Below are positions 1 to 5,088 of a stretch of DNA of 6,128 bases, one piece after another; the first letter of the stretch is position 1; each line of letters opens with the position of its first letter. Below the pieces are notes generated by a model. The model was not told the DNA's origin. It was given only the letters and a program-made list of their open reading frames with translations, and made no database searches. The stretch spans positions 1-6,128 of the forward strand of contig JAHLWT010000252.1 in the NCBI GenBank assembly GCA_019057775.1, read 5' to 3'. Source of the stretch: Promethearchaeota archaeon (lineage in GTDB: Archaea > Asgardarchaeota > Lokiarchaeia > Sigynarchaeales > SOKP01). A program made the translations under genes and the position numbers.

Positions 1-1
1 T

Positions 2-97
2 AAATATGGGCCAGGCATGTTTAGTAATGAAGTTGGCGAGTTTTTGCATCATCTATTTCTTGCTCCTCTCGAAACTATTAATCGGGTTTCATTATAA
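2..97 (+). CDS. possible C-terminal end of an unidentified upstream gene (partial)
   Basis: The reading frame beginning at base 2 is open from the window edge to a TAA at 95-97 and encodes 31 residues, including GPGMFSNEVGEFLHHLF and ending TINRVSL. The composition is protein-like (mixed hydrophobic and charged residues), and an operator-like repeat and a promoter follow directly, as expected at a gene boundary. I do not recognise the family, and 31 codons open by chance is quite possible in one of three frames. It is therefore offered as a likely gene tail, not an established gene. If real, its stop lies 120 bases before the GntR start, so it would be the previous gene on the same strand. 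Confidence 0.4.
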   Translation, partial: KYGPGMFSNEVGEFLHHLFLAPLETINRVSL

Positions 98-110
98 CTG
101 ACTGGTCAGT
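97..110. promoter_or_regulatory. inverted repeat resembling a TetR-family operator
   Basis: ACTGAC (97-102) and GTCAGT (105-110) are exact reverse complements separated by TG. The repeat starts at the last base of the putative upstream stop codon and ends 32 bases before the TTGACA -35 element. No T-run follows, so a terminator is unlikely. Operators of many TetR-family repressors have this ACTGAC/GTCAGT form (established knowledge). Which protein binds here is inference: no TetR gene lies in the window, and the local GntR protein could also use a site of this general shape. Confidence 0.4.
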
Positions 111-142
111 CGAATGTCAAGAGATTGAATGCCATATTTTCC

Positions 143-171
143 TTGACATTTATAAAGATGATTGATAAAGT
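143..171 (+). promoter_or_regulatory. probable sigma-70 promoter of the GntR regulator gene
   Basis: A perfect -35 hexamer, TTGACA, lies at 143-148. With a 17-base spacer, the -10 would be TAAAGT (166-171), a four-of-six match to TATAAT. GATAAA (164-169) is an alternative at 15 bases. Transcription would start around 177-180, immediately before the palindrome at 181-190, so a repressor bound there would block initiation. The -35 is convincing and the -10 is only fair. Confidence 0.5.
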
Positions 172-173
172 AT

Positions 174-205
174 GTATAGATGTATATACAACTATAAGAC
201 TATAC
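174..205. promoter_or_regulatory. putative GntR/HutC-type operator cluster
   Basis: TGTATATACA at 181-190 is a perfect 10-bp palindrome. It is flanked by a wider inverted pair, GTATAG (174-179) and CTATAC (200-205), and by two direct copies of ACTATA (191-196 and 199-204). HutC-subfamily GntR regulators commonly bind short palindromes centred on GTATATAC-like cores (established knowledge). The position, just after the predicted transcription start and 28 bases before the regulator's own ATG, suggests autorepression (inference). Confidence 0.5.
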
Positions 206-217
206 GGAGAATTTAAC

Positions 218-958
218 ATGGATTCCAAAAAAATTAACAAAAATATCCCAATTCCTGCATACTACCAATTGAAAGAAATTATTCGTGAGGAAATTGAAAG
301 TGGGAAATTAAAGATTGGGGAAAAAATTACCTCAGAAAATAGATTAAGCGAAATATACCAGATTAGTAGAATGACTGTTAGACAGGCAATTAATGAACTT
401 GCCGGAGAGGGATTACTTTATAGGGATAAGGGAAGAGGAACATTTGTATGTGAACCCAAGATAAACTACGGATTTATTCAGAAGTTAACAACCTTTTACG
501 ATGATATGGTTGGAAAAGGCTATACGATGAGAACAAAGATTCTGAAACAGGAAATTAAACCTGCGAGTAAGGCGATAGCAAAAAAGTTAAATATTGAAGA
601 AAATGAAAAAATTATATATATTCTGAGAGTTAGATATATCGAGAATAGTCCTATTGTAACTGTTAAAAATCATATACCATATAAATTGTGTCCTGATTTA
701 AAAAACGAAGATTTAACAGATAAATCACTTTATCAAACTCTTGCTAAAAAGTATGGATTAGTTGCTTATAAAGCGAGAGTTACCTTGGAGGCCATTACAG
801 CGTCAAAGTATGATTCGGAGCTCTTAAACATAAAAGGGGAAGCTCCGGTACACTTAATGAAGAATATAACTTATACCAAAGAAAATATAGTAATGGACTA
901 TTTTGAATCACATTTTAGAGGAGATAAGGGAAGGGTTCAGGTTGAGTTATATAAGTAA
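218..958 (+). CDS. GntR-family transcriptional regulator, HutC subfamily (wHTH + UTRA)
   Basis: This is a 246-residue, probably metabolite-responsive DNA-binding regulator acting in the cytoplasm. Residues 13-77 form a typical GntR winged helix: PAYYQLKEIIREEIESGKL, then the recognition segment ISRMTVRQAINELAGEGLL, then the wing GRGTFV. Residues from about 85 to 245 match a UTRA effector domain, with ILRVRYIENSPIV near 135-147 and DYFESHFRGDKGRVQVEL near the end; this places it in the HutC subfamily, whose members are usually about 240 residues. I chose ATG 218 because GGAGA (206-210) sits seven bases upstream and the conserved domain begins soon after. The frame stays open back to a TTG at 125, but that start would add 31 non-conserved residues and absorb the promoter and operator. 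It stands first, ahead of the dehydrogenase, isomerase and transporter genes, so it probably controls them and itself. The effector is unknown, though a sugar, sugar phosphate or pathway intermediate is usual for the subfamily. Confidence 0.93.
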   Translation: MDSKKINKNIPIPAYYQLKEIIREEIESGKLKIGEKITSENRLSEIYQISRMTVRQAINELAGEGLLYRDKGRGTFVCEPKINYGFIQKLTTFYDDMVGKGYTMRTKILKQEIKPASKAIAKKLNIEENEKIIYILRVRYIENSPIVTVKNHIPYKLCPDLKNEDLTDKSLYQTLAKKYGLVAYKARVTLEAITASKYDSELLNIKGEAPVHLMKNITYTKENIVMDYFESHFRGDKGRVQVELYK

Positions 959-1010
959 AGAAAGATTTTATTAATTGATTTAGAGCAATAATTATATTTG
1001 TCTAGATTGG

Positions 1011-1040
1011 ATCGACATCCCAATTGTTTTGGGGATGGAT
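1011..1040 (+). promoter_or_regulatory. imperfect hairpin upstream of the dehydrogenase gene
   Basis: CATCCC (1016-1021) pairs with GGGATG (1032-1037) across a 10-base loop. ATC (1011-1013) can pair with GAT (1038-1040), leaving a two-base bulge. It is the only G+C-rich spot in the 131-base gap between the regulator and the dehydrogenase. No T-run follows on the + strand, so it is not a standard intrinsic terminator. It may be an operator or an mRNA structure, and it overlaps the -35 of the weak promoter proposed at 1024-1052. Confidence 0.35.
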
Positions 1041-1052
1041 TAATCATATAGT
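1024..1052 (+). promoter_or_regulatory. weak candidate promoter for the dehydrogenase-isomerase pair
   Basis: TTGTTT (1024-1029) and TATAGT (1047-1052) are separated by 17 bases. The -10 matches TATAAT at five of six positions, but the -35 matches TTGACA at only three. The enzyme genes could equally be transcribed by read-through from the GntR promoter, since no terminator is visible after 958. Such matches arise easily in A/T-rich DNA. Confidence 0.25.
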
Positions 1053-1089
1053 TTATTATGTAAGTGAATAATAAAGGGAGGATTTTTTA

Positions 1090-2136
1090 ATGTTTGCCGT
1101 TGCTGTTAAGTGGCCTGGCAAGGTTGAATTAGTTGAAATACCTGAACCAGAACCAAAACAATATGAGGTAAAAATAAAGACAGAGATATCTACTCTTTGT
1201 AATGCTACAGATAAAAAATTGATTGAAGGGCATTTTCCCGGAATTAATAAATATCCGCTTATTCTGGGGCATGAATCAGTAGGTAAAGTGGTTTCTATTG
1301 GAGAGAAGGTAAGGAATTTTAAAAAAGGAGATAGACTAATCGGCGGATTGATGTTAAATCCTCCTGATCCTGATTATAGCAGTGGGTGGGGTGGATTTTC
1401 AGAATATAACCTGGCTGCTGACCACAGGGCGATGGTTGAGGATGGGGTTAACAATAAAGAACACGGCTGGGCGGAGGTTCATGAGATTCAAAACAAAGTT
1501 ACCCAATCGATTCCCATTGAAGCAGCAGTGCTGCTCTGTACTTGGAGAGAAGTCTATGCAGGGCTTAGCGATTTTAATATAATAAATAATGATGAAGTGG
1601 ATAATATACTTATCTTTGGAGCAGGCCCAGTAGGATTAAGTTTTGTAAAGTTTTTAAAAAATCTGGGAATAAAATTTATTGGAGTTGTTGATCCACTGGA
1701 AATAAAAAGAAAGATGGCTCTAAAGATGGGGGCAGATAAGGTTTTTGCTCCCAATGAAACTGAATTAAAGAACCTTCCGGTATATTTAGGAAATAAATTA
1801 GATGCCGTCATAGATGCTGTTGGTAATGAAAATATTATCAATACCGCAGTTTCTTTAATAAAAATGTCTGGTTCTATTTGTATCTATGGTGTAATTGATA
1901 AACCAGTTATTAGCCTCAATAAAAGTACAGGACCTTATAATTTTAATCTGTTAATCCATCAATGGCCTACAAGATCAAGAGAAATTGCAGCCCAGAAACC
2001 TCTTGTTAAGTGGATTAAAGAGGATAAGGTTAATTATAAGGACTTTATCACAGCTGAATTTCCAATTGCTAAAATTAATGATGCTATTGACTTATTAAAA
2101 AAAGGCAAGGATTTAAAGATATTATTAAGGTATTAA
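1090..2136 (+). CDS. zinc-type medium-chain alcohol/polyol dehydrogenase
   Basis: This 348-residue cytosolic oxidoreductase belongs to the medium-chain dehydrogenase/reductase superfamily, which oxidises alcohols or polyols to carbonyls with NAD(P). The N-terminal GroES-like catalytic domain (about 1-150) carries C37 in TLCNATD and the GHE signature (G60-H61-E62). C150 in AAVLLCTWREVYAGL sits where the third catalytic zinc ligand is expected. The Rossmann domain has GAGPVG at 177-182, and D201 (VVDP) at the end of the second strand suggests NAD over NADP. The Cys4 structural-zinc loop of classical alcohol dehydrogenases is absent: the only cysteines are 37, 150 and 264. The start is well set, with GGGAGG at 1076-1081, eight bases before ATG. 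The isomerase gene follows after 21 bases, so the two are almost certainly cotranscribed and act on related substrates. The length is normal for the superfamily. The exact substrate cannot be read from the sequence; sugar alcohols or other sugar derivatives are the likely range. Confidence 0.9.
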   Translation: MFAVAVKWPGKVELVEIPEPEPKQYEVKIKTEISTLCNATDKKLIEGHFPGINKYPLILGHESVGKVVSIGEKVRNFKKGDRLIGGLMLNPPDPDYSSGWGGFSEYNLAADHRAMVEDGVNNKEHGWAEVHEIQNKVTQSIPIEAAVLLCTWREVYAGLSDFNIINNDEVDNILIFGAGPVGLSFVKFLKNLGIKFIGVVDPLEIKRKMALKMGADKVFAPNETELKNLPVYLGNKLDAVIDAVGNENIINTAVSLIKMSGSICIYGVIDKPVISLNKSTGPYNFNLLIHQWPTRSREIAAQKPLVKWIKEDKVNYKDFITAEFPIAKINDAIDLLKKGKDLKILLRY

Positions 2137-2157
2137 AATAAAAAGGAAGATTTATAC

Positions 2158-3594
2158 ATGAAAGACTTTAAAGTGGTTGTTGGGCTAACTTCGGTAGTTC
2201 ATCCAAATATGCCTGGGGATGACCGAGGAATTTATAAAAGAATTATTAAATCTATGGAAGAACTGAAGGATAAAATGAATTTTGAATTAGTAACTATAAA
2301 TAGACCGCTGGAATCAGAACAAGATGGAAGAAATGCCAGAAAACAACTTGAAGACAAAAATGTTGATTTTACAATGGTATTTAATGCTAGTCTAGGATTT
2401 GGCAGGGTAATTTTACCATTGGCAAAGGTGAATAGCTATCTTGGTTTATGGTCAGTACCTGAGCCCACCAAAGAAGGCGTTTTACAATTAAATTCATTTT
2501 GCGGTCTAAATATGTATGGTTCAATTATTGAAAAGTACTTTAAGGATTACAATATTCCTTTTAAATGGTTTTATGGATATCCGGACTCGGAATTGTTTTT
2601 AGAAAGATTTAGTATTACATTAAAAGCAATAAGAGCCATAAAGACTCTAAGAGAGTCCCGGATAGGATTAATTGGTGGAATTGCTAATGGGTTTGAAAAT
2701 ATGTATTTCGATGAGCGGGATTTAGATAAGAGATTTGGTACCCATATTCAAAGTAGGCATACAGTAGAAGATATTGTCAGGAGAGCGAAGGAATTAGATG
2801 AGAAAAGAGTAAATGAAAATTTAGAACAGATTTTAGAAGAAGGAAACTGGGATAGAGAGAGAGTGAGCGAGGGAGAGTTAAAAAAATCATCCCGAATTTA
2901 CCTGGCTTTTAAAGATTTTGCTGAAGAAAATAATTATAATGCCCTAGCTATTAGCTGTTGGCCTAAATTCCAAGAGATTTACGGTATTGCTGTATGTAGT
3001 GCCATGAGTCGATTAAATGAAGCAGGCATAGTCGCTCCCTGTGAAGGCGATGTTCCGGGGACAATAAATATGTTAGCATTAAACGCTATGAGCGGTCAGA
3101 AGGCTACTATAAATGATTTAGTTGCTTTTGATGAGGATGATGTAAGTATAAATATGTGGCACTGTGGAGTTGCACCAAAAAGTTGTGCCAATAAAAATGG
3201 TGTCTGCTGGGATGAACATTTTAATATAGGTTCATATGAAAATGGTAAGTGGAATGGTAAGGGTACTATTGCAGGCTTAACATTTAAACCCGGGAAGATA
3301 ACTATATTTAGAATGGATAGTAGTTTTGATAATCTTTTTATAATGACCGGTGATGTAATAAAAGATAAGAAGGCATATTATGGGTCAAGTGGTTGGATAA
3401 ATAATTTAAAGGTAAACGGAAGAAGAATATCTCTGCTTGACTTAATGAATACAATACTGGTTAATAGAATAGATCATCATTATCCAATGGTCTATGGTGA
3501 TTTAACAAATGAGCTAATTGAGTTTGCCAATTGGTTAGGATTAAATATTTTGGATATCATACCATATAAATCGTACATGCAAACTTATAAATAA
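2158..3594 (+). CDS. L-fucose/L-arabinose isomerase-family protein
   Basis: This 478-residue cytosolic protein resembles the metal-dependent aldose-ketose isomerases of the FucI/AraA fold. The most telling segment is APCEGDVPGTINMLAL (293-308), where E296 matches the first metal-binding glutamate. D325 in the acidic run FDEDD is a candidate for the second ligand. MWHCGVAP (333-340, H335) resembles the HCG motif common in the family. The pair H440-H441, in a stretch continuing HYPMVYGDLTNELIEFAN, supplies the C-terminal metal histidine. The E296-to-H440 spacing of 144 residues equals that from E306 to H450 in E. coli AraA. N-terminal strands such as FKVVVGLTSV and the hinge TLRESRIGLIGG (163-174) fit the three-domain layout. 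AAGGAAG at 2143-2149, eight bases before ATG, supports the start. The length is closer to AraA (about 500) than to FucI (about 590), but the local motifs match neither closely enough to name a substrate. It is probably cotranscribed with the dehydrogenase upstream. Confidence 0.82.
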   Translation: MKDFKVVVGLTSVVHPNMPGDDRGIYKRIIKSMEELKDKMNFELVTINRPLESEQDGRNARKQLEDKNVDFTMVFNASLGFGRVILPLAKVNSYLGLWSVPEPTKEGVLQLNSFCGLNMYGSIIEKYFKDYNIPFKWFYGYPDSELFLERFSITLKAIRAIKTLRESRIGLIGGIANGFENMYFDERDLDKRFGTHIQSRHTVEDIVRRAKELDEKRVNENLEQILEEGNWDRERVSEGELKKSSRIYLAFKDFAEENNYNALAISCWPKFQEIYGIAVCSAMSRLNEAGIVAPCEGDVPGTINMLALNAMSGQKATINDLVAFDEDDVSINMWHCGVAPKSCANKNGVCWDEHFNIGSYENGKWNGKGTIAGLTFKPGKITIFRMDSSFDNLFIMTGDVIKDKKAYYGSSGWINNLKVNGRRISLLDLMNTILVNRIDHHYPMVYGDLTNELIEFANWLGLNILDIIPYKSYMQTYK

Positions 3595-3607
3595 TATAAT
3601 TATAAGT
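3583..3607 (+). repeat. A/T-rich inverted repeat across the isomerase stop codon
   Basis: ACTTATAA (3583-3590) and TTATAAGT (3600-3607) are exact reverse complements with a nine-base loop, and the loop contains the TAA stop (3592-3594). Only two of the eight pairs are G-C and no T-run follows, so any terminator activity would be weak. It may be a 3'-end mRNA structure or a chance product of base composition. Confidence 0.3.
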
Positions 3608-3762
3608 CGTAAAATATTGTTAATATTATTAAAGAATAAAATTATCCTCAAAGAAGGAAATACCATGACAAGTTTTATTTTATTTAGATTGGAAAACTAA
3701 AAGGGTTATTTAATAAAATTTGGATTTAAAATACGCAAAAAAAGATTTTCGCCGAAGACTTA

Positions 3763-3772
3763 TGTAAAAACA
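3763..3772. promoter_or_regulatory. possible second, degenerate GntR operator
   Basis: TGTAAAAACA matches the palindrome TGTATATACA upstream of the GntR gene at eight of ten positions. It lies within the perfect inverted repeat ATGT-AAAA-ACAT (3762-3773). It is 138 bases before the binding-protein start, a plausible place for coordinate control of transport. In DNA this A/T-rich, such a match carries little weight by itself. Confidence 0.2.
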
Positions 3773-3786
3773 TTAAAACTTAAGTG

Positions 3787-3810
3787 AGGAGGTGATAGAT
3801 GATGAAATAA
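3787..3810 (+). other. ideal ribosome binding site with a three-codon reading frame (MMK-stop)
   Basis: AGGAGGTGAT (3787-3796) is a complete ten-base complement to the conserved 3' end of 16S rRNA. Six bases after its GGAGG core comes ATG ATG AAA TAA (3799-3810), a frame of only three codons. The binding-protein start lies 101 bases after this stop. It could be a translated leader that shapes expression of the transport genes, or the stranded 5' end of a decayed gene: MMK followed by a hydrophobic stretch is how many binding proteins begin. The site is certain by inspection; a function is not. Confidence 0.45.
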
Positions 3811-3910
3811 TTGATACTTGTTAAATAGCTGCATGTTAGGCAAGAGAGTTAATTAAGAATTACTAGCGAGTAGTTGATTGAAAGAAAAAAAAATTAAGGA
3901 GGTTGTTACT

Positions 3911-4951
3911 GTGAAAAGATTTTTAAATATTAGTATAGTAGTACTAATTGGGTTATTCTTGGCATCTTCTTTGGTCTTTGCAGCCGAGAATCCTGCACTT
4001 GGTACAGCAATAAGATCTCTCGAAAATCCATACCATGCCGATTGGGCAGCGGGTGGAGATATGTTTGCCGAATCTGTAGGGTATTCTCAGGTAATTCAAA
4101 CATGTGAAGGGAGTAGTGAGAAGCAGTTTAATGATATTAAGGCCTTGGTTGCTAAAACAGGGGGAAATGTTGTTTTTTGTGTTGATCCGAATGAATCACC
4201 AAATTGCGTTCCCATTGCCAAAGCACTAGAGGAAGCCGGTGTTTATTTTGTGACATTTTGGAATAAACCAGATGATTTAAAAGTTTGGGATTATCCTCAT
4301 TGGGTAAGTCATATTACTTTTGACGGAGTTGCTGCTGGGCAGTATATAGCCAGAGAGCTATTCAAAACATTTAAAACTCCAAATAAAGGAAAAATTATTG
4401 CAGTTCAAGGTATGTTAGCTAATGCTGCTGCCATAGAGCGCTGGGAAGGACTTGCCATAGCACTTAAGGATAACCCTGGTGTTGAGATGGTTGCATATGA
4501 AGCTGCTGACTGGGATCGAGCTAAGGCTTTTGAAAAAGTTTCAAGCATGCTTGTTGCGCATCCGGATATTGACGGAGTATGGGCTGCCAATGACAATATG
4601 GCTATGGGTGCATTGGAAGCTTTAAGAGCTGCTGGATTATCTGGGAAAGTAAAAGTTTGTGGCGTGGATGGTATCGAAGAGATGCTAAGGGCTATTGCTA
4701 AAGGAGAAGCAATTGCAACCGCTTTTCCTGATCCAAAATGGCAAGGTGGAATAGGTCTATCAATTGCTCTTGCCGCAAAAGAAGGAAAAATTGATGTATC
4801 TTCTCTTCCAAAAGAAAAACGCCAATTTTATGCAAAAATGGTTAATATTAATGATGAAAATATAGATGAAATTATTAATACCTACCTGGAAGGTACTCCC
4901 GAGTACGATTGGACTGATTACTGGGGTCGTTGGCTTAGAGGTATTGAATAA
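3911..4951 (+). CDS. sugar ABC transporter substrate-binding protein (RbsB-like, type I)
   Basis: This 346-residue exported protein should capture a sugar or related solute and deliver it to an RbsC-type permease. Residues 1-24 are a signal peptide: KR at 2-3, a hydrophobic core to about 22, then VFA-AENP with cleavage near 24/25. There is no lipobox cysteine, so the product should be a free, secreted or periplasmic protein. The mature part has the two-lobed Peripla_BP_4 layout: LENPYHADWAAGG (37-49) near the first strand, GGNVVFCVDPN around 84-94, AANDNMAMGALEALRAAG (225-242), and CGVDGIEEMLRAIAKGEAIATAFPDP (250-275). I chose GTG 3911 because AAGGAGG (3896-3902) lies eight bases upstream and the signal peptide follows at once. 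The frame stays open back to a TTG at 3878, which would add 11 lysine- and glutamate-rich residues containing the ribosome binding site. The tail is tryptophan-rich (YDWTDYWGRWLRG, 332-344). It is the first transporter gene, and a terminator after it probably raises its dose over the permease. The ligand is undetermined. Confidence 0.9.
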   Translation: MKRFLNISIVVLIGLFLASSLVFAAENPALGTAIRSLENPYHADWAAGGDMFAESVGYSQVIQTCEGSSEKQFNDIKALVAKTGGNVVFCVDPNESPNCVPIAKALEEAGVYFVTFWNKPDDLKVWDYPHWVSHITFDGVAAGQYIARELFKTFKTPNKGKIIAVQGMLANAAAIERWEGLAIALKDNPGVEMVAYEAADWDRAKAFEKVSSMLVAHPDIDGVWAANDNMAMGALEALRAAGLSGKVKVCGVDGIEEMLRAIAKGEAIATAFPDPKWQGGIGLSIALAAKEGKIDVSSLPKEKRQFYAKMVNINDENIDEIINTYLEGTPEYDWTDYWGRWLRGIE

Positions 4952-4982
4952 ACACCATTTAAATTCGAAGAATGTTGACTAA

Positions 4983-5023
4983 AAAGAATTACCCCTGATC
5001 CAAAAGGTCAGGGGTAATTCTTT
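4983..5023 (+). terminator. strong stem-loop terminator between binding protein and permease
   Basis: A 16-bp perfect stem joins 4983-4998 (AAAGAATTACCCCTGA) to 5008-5023. Two further C-G pairs (5000-5001 with 5006-5007) close an AAAA loop after a bulged T at 4999. The + strand has only a short, interrupted T-run after the stem (TTCTTTA within the arm). The A-run at 4981-4985 gives five T residues on the other strand, so the element could act in both directions. It starts 31 bases after the binding-protein stop and probably attenuates, rather than abolishes, read-through into the permease gene. Confidence 0.8.
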
Positions 5024-5027
5024 AAAA

Positions 5028-5041
5028 ATATTTTAAAATAT
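5028..5041. repeat. 14-bp perfect A/T palindrome
   Basis: ATATTTTAAAATAT at 5028-5041 is its own reverse complement. It lies just after the terminator and 47 bases before the permease start. It contains only A and T, so chance is a strong explanation. I find no clear promoter for the permease in 5024-5088, so read-through past the terminator is the default view. Confidence 0.3.
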
Positions 5042-5088
5042 CGAAGAATATAAAAAAATTATTCAATTAAAACAATATTGGTGGAGAT

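Larger units (their letters stand above)
3595..3910. other. gene-free gap before the substrate-binding protein
   Basis: This 316-base, strongly A/T-rich gap separates the isomerase gene from the binding-protein gene. All forward frames are broken by frequent stops, and I see no RNA gene or convincing riboswitch. It holds AATATT-GTT-AATATT (3613-3627), an 11-codon frame at 3665-3700 (MTSFILFRLEN) with a poorly spaced AAGGAA upstream, a possible weak operator (3763-3772), the palindrome ACTTAAGT (3778-3785), and a strong ribosome binding site leading into a three-codon frame (3787-3810). A/T-rich -10-like strings occur, but none pairs well with a -35, so the promoter of the transport genes is not located. 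Confidence 0.6.

Noticed and set aside
125..217. Extension of the GntR protein back to a TTG codon at 125
   Set aside because: It would add 31 residues outside the conserved domain and translate through the TTGACA promoter and the palindrome. ATG 218 has a proper ribosome binding site.
336..350. Cysteine-rich stretch H335-C336, C343, C350 of the isomerase-family protein as a metal cluster (residue numbers)
   Set aside because: HCG is a normal motif of the isomerase family, and three evenly spaced cysteines alone do not establish a separate metal site.
1382..1582. Open frame of 66 codons on the + strand
   Set aside because: It lies wholly inside the dehydrogenase gene in another frame, with no recognisable protein features.
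1554..1841. Open frame of 95 codons on the - strand
   Set aside because: It is antisense to the Rossmann domain coding region of the dehydrogenase. Its composition reflects the complement of that gene and no family is recognisable.
3665..3700. Eleven-codon frame MTSFILFRLEN after AAGGAA
   Set aside because: The ribosome binding site is only about four to five bases from the ATG, the peptide is very short, and chance is likely. It is noted in the gap description but not called a gene.
3689..3719. TTGGAA ... TAAAAT as a promoter for the binding-protein gene
   Set aside because: The spacer is 19 bases, the -35 is poor, and similar strings occur throughout this A/T-rich gap.
3878..3910. Extension of the binding protein to a TTG codon at 3878
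   Set aside because: The added residues (KEKKIKEVVT region) precede the signal peptide and contain the AAGGAGG that serves GTG 3911.
3595..3910. CRISPR array, tRNA, riboswitch or insertion sequence in the gap
   Set aside because: No regularly spaced repeats, no cloverleaf-compatible arms, no conserved aptamer pattern that I recognise, and no transposase or terminal repeats.
4405..4596. Open frame of 63 codons on the - strand
   Set aside because: It is antisense to the middle of the binding-protein gene and has no independent support.
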